This document shows positions 26,589 to 35,325 of a stretch of DNA of 64,000 nt, in pieces (the stretch's first letter is position 1; each line of letters starts with the position of its first letter). This DNA comes from Pelagomonas calceolata (lineage: Eukaryota > Sar > Pelagophyceae > Pelagomonadales > Pelagomonadaceae): NCBI GenBank assembly GCA_918797485.1, contig CAKKNE010000003.1:2728001-2792000 (forward strand), given 5' to 3'. The translations under genes and the position numbers were made by a program. The notes under the pieces were generated by a model that was given only the letters and a program-made list of their open reading frames with translations, did no database searches and was not told where the DNA came from.

Positions 26589-27410
26589 TTACGCGTCCGC
26601 GAGCGCCTTGCACGCGTCCAGGCCCACGCCGCCGACCTCGAGGTCGTCGACGACCTTGTCCGCCAGATCAAAGTTCTCCCGGTAGGCGTAGGACGACTTC
26701 GTGACGATGACGTTCATGCCGGCCGCCTTGCCCGCCGCCAGGCCGATGGACGAGTCCTCGATGACGACGCACTTGGCAGGTTCCAAGCCCATCTTCTCCG
26801 CGGCCAGCAGATAAACATCGGGAGACGGCTTCTTCTTCTTGACGACGTCGCCGGCGTAGATGGGGATCTTGTCGGCGCGGGCGTCGCCCATGAGCACTCT
26901 GACTAAATTCGAGACGGCCTGCTCGGACGACGTCGAGCAGACGCCGACCGGCACGCCGTCAGCTAAAGCTTCATCAATTAAATTCAGAACCCCTTTTCTG
27001 ATCGGAATCTCGCCCTTGGTGATCATCTCGTTGAAGATGGCCGTCTTCCTCAAGTGTAACTCCTTGACGAGAGCTTGCTGGCTCTCGGCGTCCTCGTAGC
27101 CCGCCGGCCACCCCACTTCGTTCCAGTGCGCCGTCATGCGCTCCTTGCCGCCGCCCGTCTCGAGCAATTCGCCGTAGTGCTCCTTCGTCCAAACGTCCGC
27201 GAAGCCCTTCTCCTTAAAGGCCGCGTTGAACGCCGGCCGGTGGCCGTCGGGCTCCGTGTCGGCGATGACGCCGTCGCAGTCGAAGAGGAGCGCCGAGATG
27301 GCCATGCGCGGCGCGGCGCGCGCGGTCGCGCGCGCGGCACGCTGCGGCAGCGCTGGCCTGAGGCCGGCGGCGCCGGCCGCGAGTGCGACGAGGACCGATG
27401 CGGTCTTCAT
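26589..27410 (-). CDS. cbbY: CbbY-type HAD phosphatase, plastid-targeted (xylulose-1,5-bisphosphate phosphatase)
   Basis: 273 residues. The leader MKTASVLVALAAGAAGLRPA plus an Arg/Ala-rich stretch (RAARATARAAPRM) fits signal peptide plus transit peptide. HAD motif I is LLFDCDGVIADTE (about 41-53), with the CbbY-specific cap segment HYGELLETGGGKERM. Motif II is VCSTSS, motif III VVKKKKPSPDVY, and motif IV VIEDSSIGLAAGKAAGM. Plant and algal CbbY proteins remove xylulose-1,5-bisphosphate, a misfire product that inhibits Rubisco, so a stromal Calvin-cycle housekeeping role is likely. It is divergent from the peroxiredoxin gene. Confidence 0.9.
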   Translation of the reverse strand: MKTASVLVALAAGAAGLRPALPQRAARATARAAPRMAISALLFDCDGVIADTEPDGHRPAFNAAFKEKGFADVWTKEHYGELLETGGGKERMTAHWNEVGWPAGYEDAESQQALVKELHLRKTAIFNEMITKGEIPIRKGVLNLIDEALADGVPVGVCSTSSEQAVSNLVRVLMGDARADKIPIYAGDVVKKKKPSPDVYLLAAEKMGLEPAKCVVIEDSSIGLAAGKAAGMNVIVTKSSYAYRENFDLADKVVDDLEVGGVGLDACKALADA

Positions 27411-27435
27411 CGTTGCAGTGGACCTGTGCGTGCGG

Positions 27436-27540
27436 CGTGTCGTCTGATTATTTGCTCTCCGGCAGCGTGTCGTGATTTGCTCTCCGGTGGCGCAGCGTGT
27501 CGTCTGATTGGCTCTCCGGTTGTGCTCTCCGGCTCTTTGC
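27436..27540. repeat. short imperfect tandem repeats upstream of cbbY
   Basis: Interleaved copies of GTGTCGTCTGATT and TTGCTCTCCGG-type units within about 105 bp, immediately upstream of the cbbY start. They could be a small minisatellite or clustered regulator sites. Confidence 0.6.
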
Positions 27541-27674
27541 GACGGTCTATTGCAACGATTGCTGCTTCGGATCGATTTGGTAGCGTATACTGCTTATGAA
27601 ACGAGCTGCGATTGCATTCAGGACGCTGGCGCCGACCCACAAGCCCTCTTTACGTGTGTCGTGTATGCGAAACT

Positions 27675-27694
27675 CTAGTATGTCTTACTGTAGC
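27675..27694 (+). promoter_or_regulatory. recurrent promoter palindrome, degenerate copy
   Basis: CTAGTATGTCTTAC-TGTAGC. It is about 265 bp from the cbbY start and 200 bp from the peroxiredoxin ATG. Confidence 0.5.
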
Positions 27695-27894
27695 AACCCG
27701 AGCCTTTCTCCCGTTGCGGTTGTCTGAGGCGTGCCTCCGATGACGGGAGGACAAGCCTCGACGCCGTTCGACCAGTTTAGCAAAGCCTCTCCTTCAGATG
27801 GCTGACATTGCTCGTTGAGTGTGGAACGCGCGCGGGCCACACAGGCAGCAAAACGGAGCCTCCAGCCGCGAAACGTTCGCGCTCGGACGCAGCC

Positions 27895-28715
27895 ATGGTG
27901 AAAGCCGGGGATGCGATCCCTGATGTGAAGGTCCATGCAGGCAGCAGTGTCCCTCCCACAAAGCAGCCTCCGCGCAACTCGCGCGACGTCGTCGCGCGAG
28001 GGCTGCGTCACGAGCCGAAGGCGACCGTTGCGCGAAGAACGTAGAGTGAGCTTCGAAACGGTCGTTCGCACGCGCCCGGCCGAAGCGAGACACGAAGCGC
28101 GACTGGAGAGCCGAGAGACAGCACGCACACGCCGTCACGCACGCAGGACGGCCTCGAGTTCAACCCGCCCGTCTTCCTCGACGTGCGCAAGGCCTGCGCC
28201 GGCAAGAAGGTCCTGATCATGGGCCTGCCCGGCGCCTTCACGCCCTGCTGATCCGAGTTCCAGGTCCCCGGCTACGTTTGTGAACTGTGTGGAAATCGAA
28301 TTTCAGGCGCCCGACGCCATCGACGCGATCTCACTGGTCGCTTTCCGCACAGGTCGCGAAGAGCGCCGAACTGAAAGCCAAGGGGATCGAGAAGGTCTTT
28401 GTGTACTGCGTGAACGACGCGGCGGTCATGCGCGCCTGGGCCAAAGACCAGAACATCGACGGGACGGGCCTCGTGACCTTCTGGGCGGACAACCTGTCCG
28501 TCCTCACCAAGGCCCTGGGCATGGAGATCACGCACAACGGCCCCTGCGGCGACCTCGGGCCGGGCCGCTGCAAGCGCTTCGTCGCGTGCGTGACGGACAA
28601 TACGGTGGACTGGGTCCAGGTCTCGGAAGCTCCCGACGACCCGGCCGGCGACAACGACGCCGAGGGGCCCGTGACGGCGGAGACGCTCGTCGAGAAGGTC
28701 CTGACGCTCCTCTGA
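27895..28715 (+). CDS. type II peroxiredoxin with in-frame TGA at the catalytic position (probable selenoprotein)
   Basis: Proposed exons: 27895 to about 27948, 28147-28275 and 28353-28715. The first exon (MVKAGDAIPDVKV) and the family core KKVLIMGLPGAFTPC-TGA-SEFQVPGY are separated by an ordinary intron with acceptor CACGCAG at 28146; its donor (27931 or 27949, both phase 0) is uncertain. The TGA at 28249-28251 falls exactly where PrxII/Prx5 enzymes have the peroxidatic cysteine (GAFTPTCS), so it is read as selenocysteine. Coding sequence continues in frame on both sides, and an introner lies 24 nt further on. A SECIS-like hairpin follows the true stop. Predicted thiol/selenol peroxidase reducing H2O2 or organic hydroperoxides. 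No clear plastid leader unless translation starts at 27808. Confidence 0.85.
28285..28352 (+). mobile_element. introner element (subfamily A) in the peroxiredoxin gene
   Basis: A 68-bp element with ends CTGTGTGGAAATCGAA and GGTCGCTTTCCGCACAG. The interior is TTTCAGGCGCCCGACGCCAT followed by CGACGCGA. Flanks TTTGTGAA/GTCGCGAA are a decayed duplication (5 of 8). The intron is 28276-28352 (77 bp); phase 0 joins PGY to VAKSAELKAKG. Confidence 0.88.
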
Positions 28716-28729
28716 GGCTCGTCTGCGCG

Positions 28730-28800
28730 CTCCGAGACGCTCTTATGACGCCGGCCCACACTCATTTGTGGGTCGGCCGACCCCCGTGCGTTCCGGGTGT
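28730..28800 (+). promoter_or_regulatory. SECIS-like element in the peroxiredoxin 3' UTR
   Basis: Starting 31 nt after the stop: ATGA (28746-28749), then an 11-bp stem GCCGGCCCACA / TGTGGGTCGGC (28751-28761 with 28768-28778, one G-T pair), loop CTCATT, then CGAC (28779-28782). ATGA opposite GA is the SECIS quartet geometry, and the stem length is right. A weaker lower stem (GAGACGC with GCGTTC) is possible. The apical loop lacks the usual AA or CC, which is the main weakness. Confidence 0.6.
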
Positions 28801-29056
28801 GCCACCGTTGCCTCCAATTGATTAATCTATAACTGTCTATAACTCCCTCTCGCTGCGGCGCGGCGCGGCGACGGCGTCCGACGTCGCGGCGCCCCGGCGA
28901 CCCTCGACGCCGCCGCCGACGCGGAACGGCGTCGCCGCCCCCCGGGCCCCCCAACTTGGGCCCCAAGACAGCCTAGGCGCCCTAGAGCTAAGCACTGGCA
29001 AAGCACAGCCAAAAGAGACGATAGAAGGAGGTTATGTGTGAAACCCCAGGAGCGGC

Positions 29057-30352
29057 CTAGTGCGCCGCCGCGCCCTCGACCATGTCGGGGCCGTACTCGT
29101 AGGCCGTCGGGTACTTGCGCATCGACGTCTTGCCGACCATGATGTCGACCAGATCCATCGTGCGCTTGAGGACGGGCTCCTTGACGTACGGGACACCATG
29201 CTCAGCACATAAAGCCTGGATGAGCGGCTGGGCCTTCTGGTAGGATCTCATACTGAGATCGGGCCAGAGGTGGTGTTCCACTTGATAGTTGAGGAAGCCG
29301 TGGAGGAAGTCCGTGATGTCGTCGCCGCAGGCGAAGTTCGCGCTCGAGATGACCTGGCGCAGGTAGAAGGTGGACGACCGCGGCTTGCAGTGCTTCTCGA
29401 AGCGGTACAGATCAAAACCCGCGTGGTTCGTCGCGATGACGATGAAGCTGTGGAGGTTCGTGCAGAGCTCCGCGAGCGCGAGCGTGATCAAGCTTCTGAA
29501 GTACGCCGGCCATCCAATCATCAAGAAAGGTAGAGGGGCTAGCACAAATCTTTGGACGAAGTACGGGCCCAAGCATCTAACTAAAAACTCGGTGCCCGAG
29601 AAGTGCGTGTGGTCGCCCATGCCGATCAACCAGCCGAAGTCAAAAGTCTGGGGCGCCGTCACGGAGCCCGGTTGCGGGATGCCCTTGCGGCGGCGCTCGT
29701 TCGCCTTGAGCTGCTTGAACGTGTTCGGCGCGTAGTACCACCACTTCCAGGTGAAGGCCATGAAGACGCAGGCGGCGTACTTGACGGCCATGGGCGCGTC
29801 CAAGGTCCGCAGGTACTCCATGTTGTGTTCGACGAGGTCCGGATCGCTCACCTCGCCGAGGTGGTAGTGGTGGAGCTGGTTGTGCTCGACGTTCCAGGCC
29901 TCGACCATCATCCAGTCCAGCCAGTCGCAGCAGCGTCTGAACAAAGAACCGACGCCGAACGTGAAGCGGTTGTAGCGCTTCGACTTGTCACATTTATCAA
30001 AACCGCCATGACACACATGGTGGCCGATGATCGTCCACCTCGACAAGGTGCCCATGCTGAGGAAGAAGATGGAGACGGGGTTCACGCAGTACCACATCGT
30101 CGCGAAGCCGATCCACTGGCATAATCTAGACATCCAGACGATTTTTGATAAGTGTCTTAAATCCTCCTTGCCCTGGTTGTTGCTGAGGGTCTTGCCGATC
30201 TGGTGGACGTCCTCGCGGAACTTCTCGTGGTCCAAGTGGGCGATCCACGCGTCCTCCGGGGCTAATAACGTAGCTCCATAGGCCTTGCCGCTCAGTAAAT
30301 CCTTGTTCTCCTCAGAGATGATGAAGGGCTTGCGCTGGCCGCCCTTGCCCAT
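29057..30352 (-). CDS. front-end fatty-acid desaturase-like protein lacking a cytochrome b5 domain
   Basis: 431 residues. Three histidine boxes: HHVCHGG (about 111-117), HNQLHH (about 155-160) and QVEHHLWP (about 354-361). The Gln in the third box is the hallmark of front-end (delta-4/5/6/8) acyl desaturases and sphingolipid desaturases. Hydrophobic stretches between boxes give the four-helix di-iron fold in the ER or plastid membrane. No HPGG cytochrome b5 motif is present at the N-terminus (MGKGGQRKPFIISEENK), so electrons must come from a separate carrier. Regioselectivity cannot be read; long-chain polyunsaturated fatty acid synthesis is the likely context. Confidence 0.88.
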   Translation of the reverse strand: MGKGGQRKPFIISEENKDLLSGKAYGATLLAPEDAWIAHLDHEKFREDVHQIGKTLSNNQGKEDLRHLSKIVWMSRLCQWIGFATMWYCVNPVSIFFLSMGTLSRWTIIGHHVCHGGFDKCDKSKRYNRFTFGVGSLFRRCCDWLDWMMVEAWNVEHNQLHHYHLGEVSDPDLVEHNMEYLRTLDAPMAVKYAACVFMAFTWKWWYYAPNTFKQLKANERRRKGIPQPGSVTAPQTFDFGWLIGMGDHTHFSGTEFLVRCLGPYFVQRFVLAPLPFLMIGWPAYFRSLITLALAELCTNLHSFIVIATNHAGFDLYRFEKHCKPRSSTFYLRQVISSANFACGDDITDFLHGFLNYQVEHHLWPDLSMRSYQKAQPLIQALCAEHGVPYVKEPVLKRTMDLVDIMVGKTSMRKYPTAYEYGPDMVEGAAAH

Positions 30353-30912
30353 GGTTGCGGTCTTTCTGCTGCCTCTGACTGATTTGGATGCTCACCAGCT
30401 ATACACGCCACGAAGCTGTGCGCGCGAAGTGAGATCTTTTGCGGTGAGTGCGATGGAAGCCCTGGGACTGCTGAAGTCGCAGATGCGTGCAACGGAGCTG
30501 TCTAGGGGCGATTTAGGCGAAAAATAGCTGGCCTTTGCTGACACGCAGCTTTTGGACAGGACAATTTTTTGTCTTCGGATTCGCGAGGATCCATGTCAAT
30601 CGCCCCGTTGAGACGTCCCAGGGAGCTTTGATGCAGCGCGGGGCGGATTTTCCATCTTGGCGTCTCGATCTGCTTGGTTTAGCCTAGCTGGGCTCAGGAG
30701 ACGGAGGGGCAGCCTAAAAGAACCCCGACGTGCCCCAGGCAGCGCCTGTAGCTGACCCCCGCCGGGGCGGCCCCGCTCTCGGGGAGAGGGCCCCGCGCGG
30801 GTCGGCGTCGACGCGACCGCCCGACAATGAACCTCCAGCCCCCCCGATGGCGCAATTTCGCACGCACCGTGAGAAAACATTAATAACAAACACACACCAA
30901 GTTACACAAGAA
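30353..30912. other. intergenic space upstream of the desaturase gene
   Basis: About 560 bp with no supported gene and no promoter palindrome. A GC-rich potential hairpin lies around 30756-30812 (GACCC...GGGTC arms). The region past 30870 is AT-richer 3' flank of the FIST gene. Confidence 0.5.
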
Positions 30913-32403
30913 TCACTCGGGATCCGCCTCCCCGAACACCACCGCCACGACCGCGTAGTCGTGCTGGTGCGTCCTCCTCCGATACACCGGCGCCGAAGCA
31001 CTACCAACCACCGCCCCGACCGGCCCCAGTTCCCCGTTCGCGAAGAAGCCGCCGACCGCCGCCTGCCCGCCGAGCGCCGCGCCGATCGTCCGCGTATCAG
31101 AACCAGATTCCCCGAACAATAATCGGCCGCGCCCGACGCAGGGGATCACGAGGCACGCGTCGACGGACCCCGCTTGACCAGTATAAGCCCGCTCGAGGGC
31201 GTAGCGCCGCAGCTGCAGATCCAGATCATTTTTCGCGGCCGTCGCGTCGCGGACGTGGAATCTAACTTCATCGCCCGCCCTTACCTCGGCATCTACCGCT
31301 AAACCGGCGTCCGAGACCCTACGGGCCGTATACTGGATGCCGGACATGCGGTTCGACCAGCTCATCTGCTCGCGCACGGACGGGACCTGGCCGATGATCT
31401 GGCGCACGAGCCAGTCTGCGGCCTCCTCGTCGCCGTCTTTGGAATAGGAGCCGCCACCCGACAACCGCGACGCCGCGGCCGGCCTTAAACCAACAAGCGC
31501 GCCCCGCTTCAGCAGCTCGCGCTCGCGGTCCGTGGCGCCGCGCATCACCTTATCCAGAGTTACGGCCGGCGGCCTCCCGTCAATTTCGGCGACGACCTGG
31601 CTCCGCGCTGCGCGCGTCACCTCATACACATCGCCCACGGGCGCGCAGCCCTGCGACGCGACGCAGTCGACGCGGAGCCGGGGCCCGCTCAGCGCCAGGA
31701 CGCACGTCGCGCCCGCCGGTAAAAGAGCTCCGCCAAGCGCCATCGTCGCGCCGCTTCCGCAGGTGAGGCCGCCTCCCACCACACAGTCGGGAAAGTGCGC
31801 GTCGAGCGCGCCGCAGCTCCGCCCCAGCCACCGCGCGGACGGGTCCGCGAAGACGAGACAGGCCCGCGGCGCGTCGCCGAGCAGGGCCTGCCAGCGCTCC
31901 GCCTTGTTTTTAGGAGGCGGCGTCTTGTCCGGCGCGAAACTGGCCGCCTCAATGGAGCTCCCCTTCGGCAGCACGCCGACGAGGACTGATAGATGTGAAG
32001 CCGCTTCGCTATTGTCCGTTTGCCGTTGTTCGTTCGTGGCGCCGTCCTCGCGCTCGTCGCCCGCGCCGCCGACGACGCCGCCGCCGATCAATGCGACGCT
32101 CGTCGCCCGGTCGCCCACTTCTTCGTCGAAGGCCTCGCCGATACTACCGATGTACGGAGCGTGGCCGCGCGACGCGAAGCAGAGCGCGAGCACGGCGTCG
32201 TCGTCGTCCGCTTCGCCCAGCACCGCGGCCACGCCGGCGCACGCCTCGCGGAGGGCGCTGCGCCAGTCGCGGTCGCTCGACGCGCCGCTCCACCAGTTCC
32301 GGATGGCGTGCGTTTGGGTCGCGCGTCGCCGTCGTGGCTGTCGCGTCGGCGGCGACGGCACGAAGGCGTGTGCGGCGCACACCAGGAGGAGCAGGCTTGT
32401 CAT
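30913..32403 (-). CDS. plastid-targeted FIST-domain protein
   Basis: 496 residues. The leader MTSLLLLVCAAHAFVPSPPT ends in AHA^FVPSPP, a classical heterokont ASAFAP-type cleavage site for complex plastids. FIST_N features lie at about 60-260 (VLALCFASRGHAPYI, VVGGGLTCGSG). FIST_C features lie at about 300-490, including the terminal AVGGFFANGELGPVG and HQHDYAVVAVVFGE. FIST domains are small-ligand sensory modules in bacteria, archaea and eukaryotes; a chloroplast sensor role is inferred. No output domain is attached. Confidence 0.88.
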   Translation of the reverse strand: MTSLLLLVCAAHAFVPSPPTRQPRRRRATQTHAIRNWWSGASSDRDWRSALREACAGVAAVLGEADDDDAVLALCFASRGHAPYIGSIGEAFDEEVGDRATSVALIGGGVVGGAGDEREDGATNEQRQTDNSEAASHLSVLVGVLPKGSSIEAASFAPDKTPPPKNKAERWQALLGDAPRACLVFADPSARWLGRSCGALDAHFPDCVVGGGLTCGSGATMALGGALLPAGATCVLALSGPRLRVDCVASQGCAPVGDVYEVTRAARSQVVAEIDGRPPAVTLDKVMRGATDRERELLKRGALVGLRPAAASRLSGGGSYSKDGDEEAADWLVRQIIGQVPSVREQMSWSNRMSGIQYTARRVSDAGLAVDAEVRAGDEVRFHVRDATAAKNDLDLQLRRYALERAYTGQAGSVDACLVIPCVGRGRLLFGESGSDTRTIGAALGGQAAVGGFFANGELGPVGAVVGSASAPVYRRRTHQHDYAVVAVVFGEADPE

Positions 32404-32860
32404 CCTGATGCCCTTTGGTTTACGCCTACGGCGGCGTGTCTGATGCCGGCACCGCGCGCTGGCACCAATGCTATATACAGCGTTCCAATCTCGTCACTTT
32501 TGCGATCGGTGATGCTTCACCGCGCGTGTTATGGGTCGTGAACAATGACTGCCTCTCTGGAGCTGTGAACCCGTGAGCACACGCGCGGGTCTCGAAACGC
32601 CTGGAAGCGGTCCACGGAGACGCCTCATGGCACGTGGACGGGTGGTGGGACGGGTTCTTGCAAGGTCTGAGAGGCTCTCCCATTTTCAGCCCACGCACAG
32701 CCTCGTAAAAGCGATCGCGCCGTCGACCTCGCGCAAGCGCGGGACAGCGGAAGAAGCGCATCTATCCCGTAGGAACCGCCAGCAAAGAAACAGTTGCAAG
32801 CGACGCCGCAGCAAGCGCCGCAAAACAGCAAAACACAACAACCTCATACAGCCAACAACC
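32404..32860. other. divergent intergenic region (FIST / membrane protein)
   Basis: 457 bp with no gene and no clear promoter palindrome. The downstream gene's frame is open through here, but the region reads as 5' UTR. Confidence 0.5.
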
Positions 32861-33793
32861 ATGTCCCTCGAAACATGGATCGGCCTGGCGCGCAACGGCC
32901 TCTGCGTCGTCGCCGACACGCTGCCCGACGAGTACGACCAGTTCGGGTATTTTGAGAACGGCATGTCGACCTTAAACGCGTTGATCGCACCTTTACAATT
33001 TGCGGCGGCCGTCTTCAACGCGAGAGCCGCCCTGAAGCTGCCGGCAGCGTTACAAGCGCGCAAGGACGCGTTGGCGTTGAAAGAAGCCTGCGAGAAAGCT
33101 AGAAGTACCGTAGCGATAGACGCTCATAGTCGTAGAGTCAAGCAAACGACTTATGGGATATGCTACGCTTTTCTCAGTTGCACTTTAGCTCCCGCCTTCT
33201 TAGTGTTATGCATGAACTCGTGCAAAGTAGCCACGGAACGCCAGGTGCAGTGGGCGTTATTAGCGATGCAGATCGGGTTAGCGGTGGCCCTGTGGGCCAT
33301 GCGCGAGGAGTACAAGGACGAACACACGAAGGCAGAGAACTGCGCGGACGTCGCTTCTGGAGAAAGGGACAAGTCGCTGCGGGCCCAGGCCTGCTGCGAC
33401 GCCGGCTTGATCGATAAGAAGTCGCTCGAGGCGTGTGTATTTGACGAGACTGAAATGGGCGCCATTAAAACAAGGTGCGGCGCCTTGCTGAAGCGGGCCG
33501 GGGAATTAGTAGATGAAAGGGACAAGACGAACCGCAAGTTACTCCAGAGAGCGGTTCAAGGGAGGAGAAACGTCACGTTCGCGATGGTCATCTGGGTGCT
33601 CAACTTTATTGCTTTTTGGGGCTACGCCGTCTTCCCGCTGACCTACTTCGGGCCCTTCACGACCATCGAAGAGAAGGCCTGGTACGAGTGGGCCGGCAAT
33701 TTGGCCGGCGACGCGGCGTGGACGGTCGAGCCGGCTCTGGTCATACTGTCGGCCTTCGGTGCGTTCAAGTCCTCGAAGGCCAAATCTGACTAA
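32861..33793 (+). CDS. membrane protein of unknown family
   Basis: 310 residues from ATG 32861 (MSLETWIGLARNGLCVVADT); the open frame begins 96 codons earlier, but that part is basic and low-complexity. There are four or so hydrophobic segments (TYGICYAFLSCTLAPAFLVL, QWALLAMQIGLAVALWAM, FAMVIWVLNFIAFWGYAVF, WTVEPALVILSAFGAF) with a charged loop rich in Cys and Lys/Glu (about 170-240) between the second and third. The C-terminus is Lys-rich. I do not recognise a family; the spacing resembles small PMP22/peroxisomal-type or ER proteins but this is not support for a function. Confidence 0.7.
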   Translation: MSLETWIGLARNGLCVVADTLPDEYDQFGYFENGMSTLNALIAPLQFAAAVFNARAALKLPAALQARKDALALKEACEKARSTVAIDAHSRRVKQTTYGICYAFLSCTLAPAFLVLCMNSCKVATERQVQWALLAMQIGLAVALWAMREEYKDEHTKAENCADVASGERDKSLRAQACCDAGLIDKKSLEACVFDETEMGAIKTRCGALLKRAGELVDERDKTNRKLLQRAVQGRRNVTFAMVIWVLNFIAFWGYAVFPLTYFGPFTTIEEKAWYEWAGNLAGDAAWTVEPALVILSAFGAFKSSKAKSD

Positions 33794-33824
33794 GTTGCAT
33801 ATATATCCTCTCATCATCTAGTCG

Positions 33825-33990
33825 CGGCGATGGCGTATGGGTGGCGTCTCGTCGCGTCGCGTGTCTCATATTACTCGAGCTCTAGCCGGTGGCCCACTGG
33901 ACCATGCGTGATGTCGCGTCTGTCGATGGCGTCTGGCGCCACCCATACACCATCGGCGCGACCTGGCACACACGCTCGTCGCGTCGCGTC
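33825..33990. repeat. inverted-repeat segment with introner-like core
   Basis: GCGATGGCGTATGGGTGGCG at 33827-33846 is matched in inverted orientation by CGCCACCCATACACCATCGG at about 33948-33968. Between them lies, on the reverse strand, GGCGCCAGACGCCATCGACA, related to the introner core. It occupies the gap between two convergent genes. It could be a decayed non-autonomous element. Confidence 0.5.
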
Positions 33991-34034
33991 GACGGCGTCC
34001 ACTGGCACCTCTAGTCTATACTCTCATCAAAAAT

Positions 34035-34787
34035 TTACTCGGCGCCCTCGTCGACCAGGTCCTCCTCGACGACGACCTCCGGTTCCTCGTCGGAGGACGC
34101 CGCGTCCACGGGCGGCTTGCCCCCGGGGCCGAACTGGTCCCGCTCCCAGGCCAACACCGACTCCGCCATCGACGGCGGCGGCGCGCTGAGCGGGCAGTTG
34201 TCGTAGTCGAAGCCCTCCTCGAGCGCGAAGGCCTCGACGGGCGTCGTCTCGCCGACTGGTTTAGGCGGTGGCGGCGGCGGCGCGGGCGGTTCCGGCGTCC
34301 GGTTCAGGAAGCCGCGCCGCACCGCAGGCTTCGCCTCCACCACAGTTGATGGAGGCGGCGCCGGCAGCTGCCCGTCGATGGTCTCCTCCACATCGCTTTC
34401 TTCCTCCACAAAATTGTCGCATTGCATCGGAGGCGGGTCCGCCTCGTACAGGGACAATCGCCCGCCCGACGTGCCCGTCTTGAGGTGCTCCGTCCGTTCC
34501 TCGTCTTCGCGCATGGCCTCCCTGTATATGCGCTCGGCGGTCGCGTCCATTTCAGCTTTATCCCGCGCGATCGCCTTCTCGGCCTCGAGGAAGCTCAGCT
34601 TCTCCCCTGCTTCATGGTCGGGCTCGTCGAAGGTCTTGAACGGTGCTGCGGCTTTGGAGAGCGCGGGGAACTCCCGTTCTAAGGATGTGCGGCTCTGCGT
34701 CGTTCCCGTGAGGATCGAATCTAGAGCTGTTTTGGTCTGGGCGTCGAGGCGCTCGAGCTCCTCTATTGTAGGTGGGGCGGCGCGCAT
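34035..34787 (-). CDS. acidic, proline-rich protein of unknown function
   Basis: 250 residues. The N-terminal half is helical and charged (EELERLDAQTKTALDSILTG, AEKAIARDKAEMDATAERIY). The C-terminal half is Pro-rich with acidic patches (EEESDVEETIDG, SSDEEPEVVVEEDLVDEG). No known domain, signal or membrane segment. Codon use matches neighbouring genes, so it is probably real. Confidence 0.65.
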   Translation of the reverse strand: MRAAPPTIEELERLDAQTKTALDSILTGTTQSRTSLEREFPALSKAAAPFKTFDEPDHEAGEKLSFLEAEKAIARDKAEMDATAERIYREAMREDEERTEHLKTGTSGGRLSLYEADPPPMQCDNFVEEESDVEETIDGQLPAPPPSTVVEAKPAVRRGFLNRTPEPPAPPPPPPKPVGETTPVEAFALEEGFDYDNCPLSAPPPSMAESVLAWERDQFGPGGKPPVDAASSDEEPEVVVEEDLVDEGAE

Positions 34788-34907
34788 GGTGCCTGCGTGC
34801 GGGAGTGTGACCTACTGCATGTTTTGTCGGAATGATTTGAGCAAATGTGTGTCCCGTCGGATCTCATAATGCTGCATCCACAAGACCGGGTCCTGTCCAC
34901 TTTAAAT

Positions 34908-34961
34908 TCCGCAGGGGGCAAAAAGTTTCGCGGCGCGCCGCGGCCCCTTTTGCCCCCTGCG
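34908..34961. repeat. long perfect-arm hairpin
   Basis: CCGCAGGGGGCAAAA (34908-34922) pairs with TTTTGCCCCCTGCGG (34947-34961). The interior contains the palindrome GCGGCGCGCCGC. 15-bp perfect arms with a GC-rich centre are unusual here; this could be a small foldback element or a structured RNA. Confidence 0.65.
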
Positions 34962-35301
34962 GCAGATAATGGTCCCGGCTGCGCGCCGCGGGTGCTAACG
35001 GGCCCCGCGTTCCGCCGCAGTGCGGGTATTAACGGGTGCTAAGCCCGCTGTCCGCCGCGGCGCGCTGGCGTCAAGAATTGAGTCTTCGTCATCCGGGATT
35101 GCGTTGGTTTATCGACGCGGCGGCGGCGTACAGGTTTGGATGTCTCTTGAGAGCAGGACCTCGTGCCGCGACCAGAGAGCTGCGGGACTGGGCGTTGCTG
35201 CACCGTTCGAGTCCGAGGGTACTTCTGAGTAAAACGGCGAGGTGGCCTTGCCCTGGGCGGCTCTGTGGGCTACAAAATACGCTTTGCCGCCTGGGCTGCA
35301 A

Positions 35302-35325
35302 GCTAGCGGCTTGTAAGACACTAGG
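35302..35325 (-). promoter_or_regulatory. recurrent promoter palindrome, copy 7
   Basis: The reverse strand reads CCTAGTGTCTTAC-AAGC-CGCTAGC. It is 515 bp upstream of the gene starting at 34787, the longest spacing to a minus-strand start in the set. Confidence 0.6.

Larger units (their letters stand above)
27411..27894. other. divergent promoter region between cbbY and peroxiredoxin with short tandem repeats
   Basis: About 484 bp. Between 27436 and 27540 there are repeated CGTGTCGTCTGATT (twice, plus a variant) and GCTCTCCGG (four times) units. A promoter palindrome copy lies at 27675-27694. There is no supported gene, though the peroxiredoxin frame could extend upstream to an ATG at 27808. 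Confidence 0.6.

Noticed and set aside
28249-28251. Reading the peroxiredoxin TGA as a simple pseudogene stop
   Set aside because: It is the only in-frame stop, falls exactly on the catalytic cysteine position, is followed by well-conserved coding sequence with an intact introner, and a SECIS-like hairpin follows the true stop. A sequencing error is still possible.
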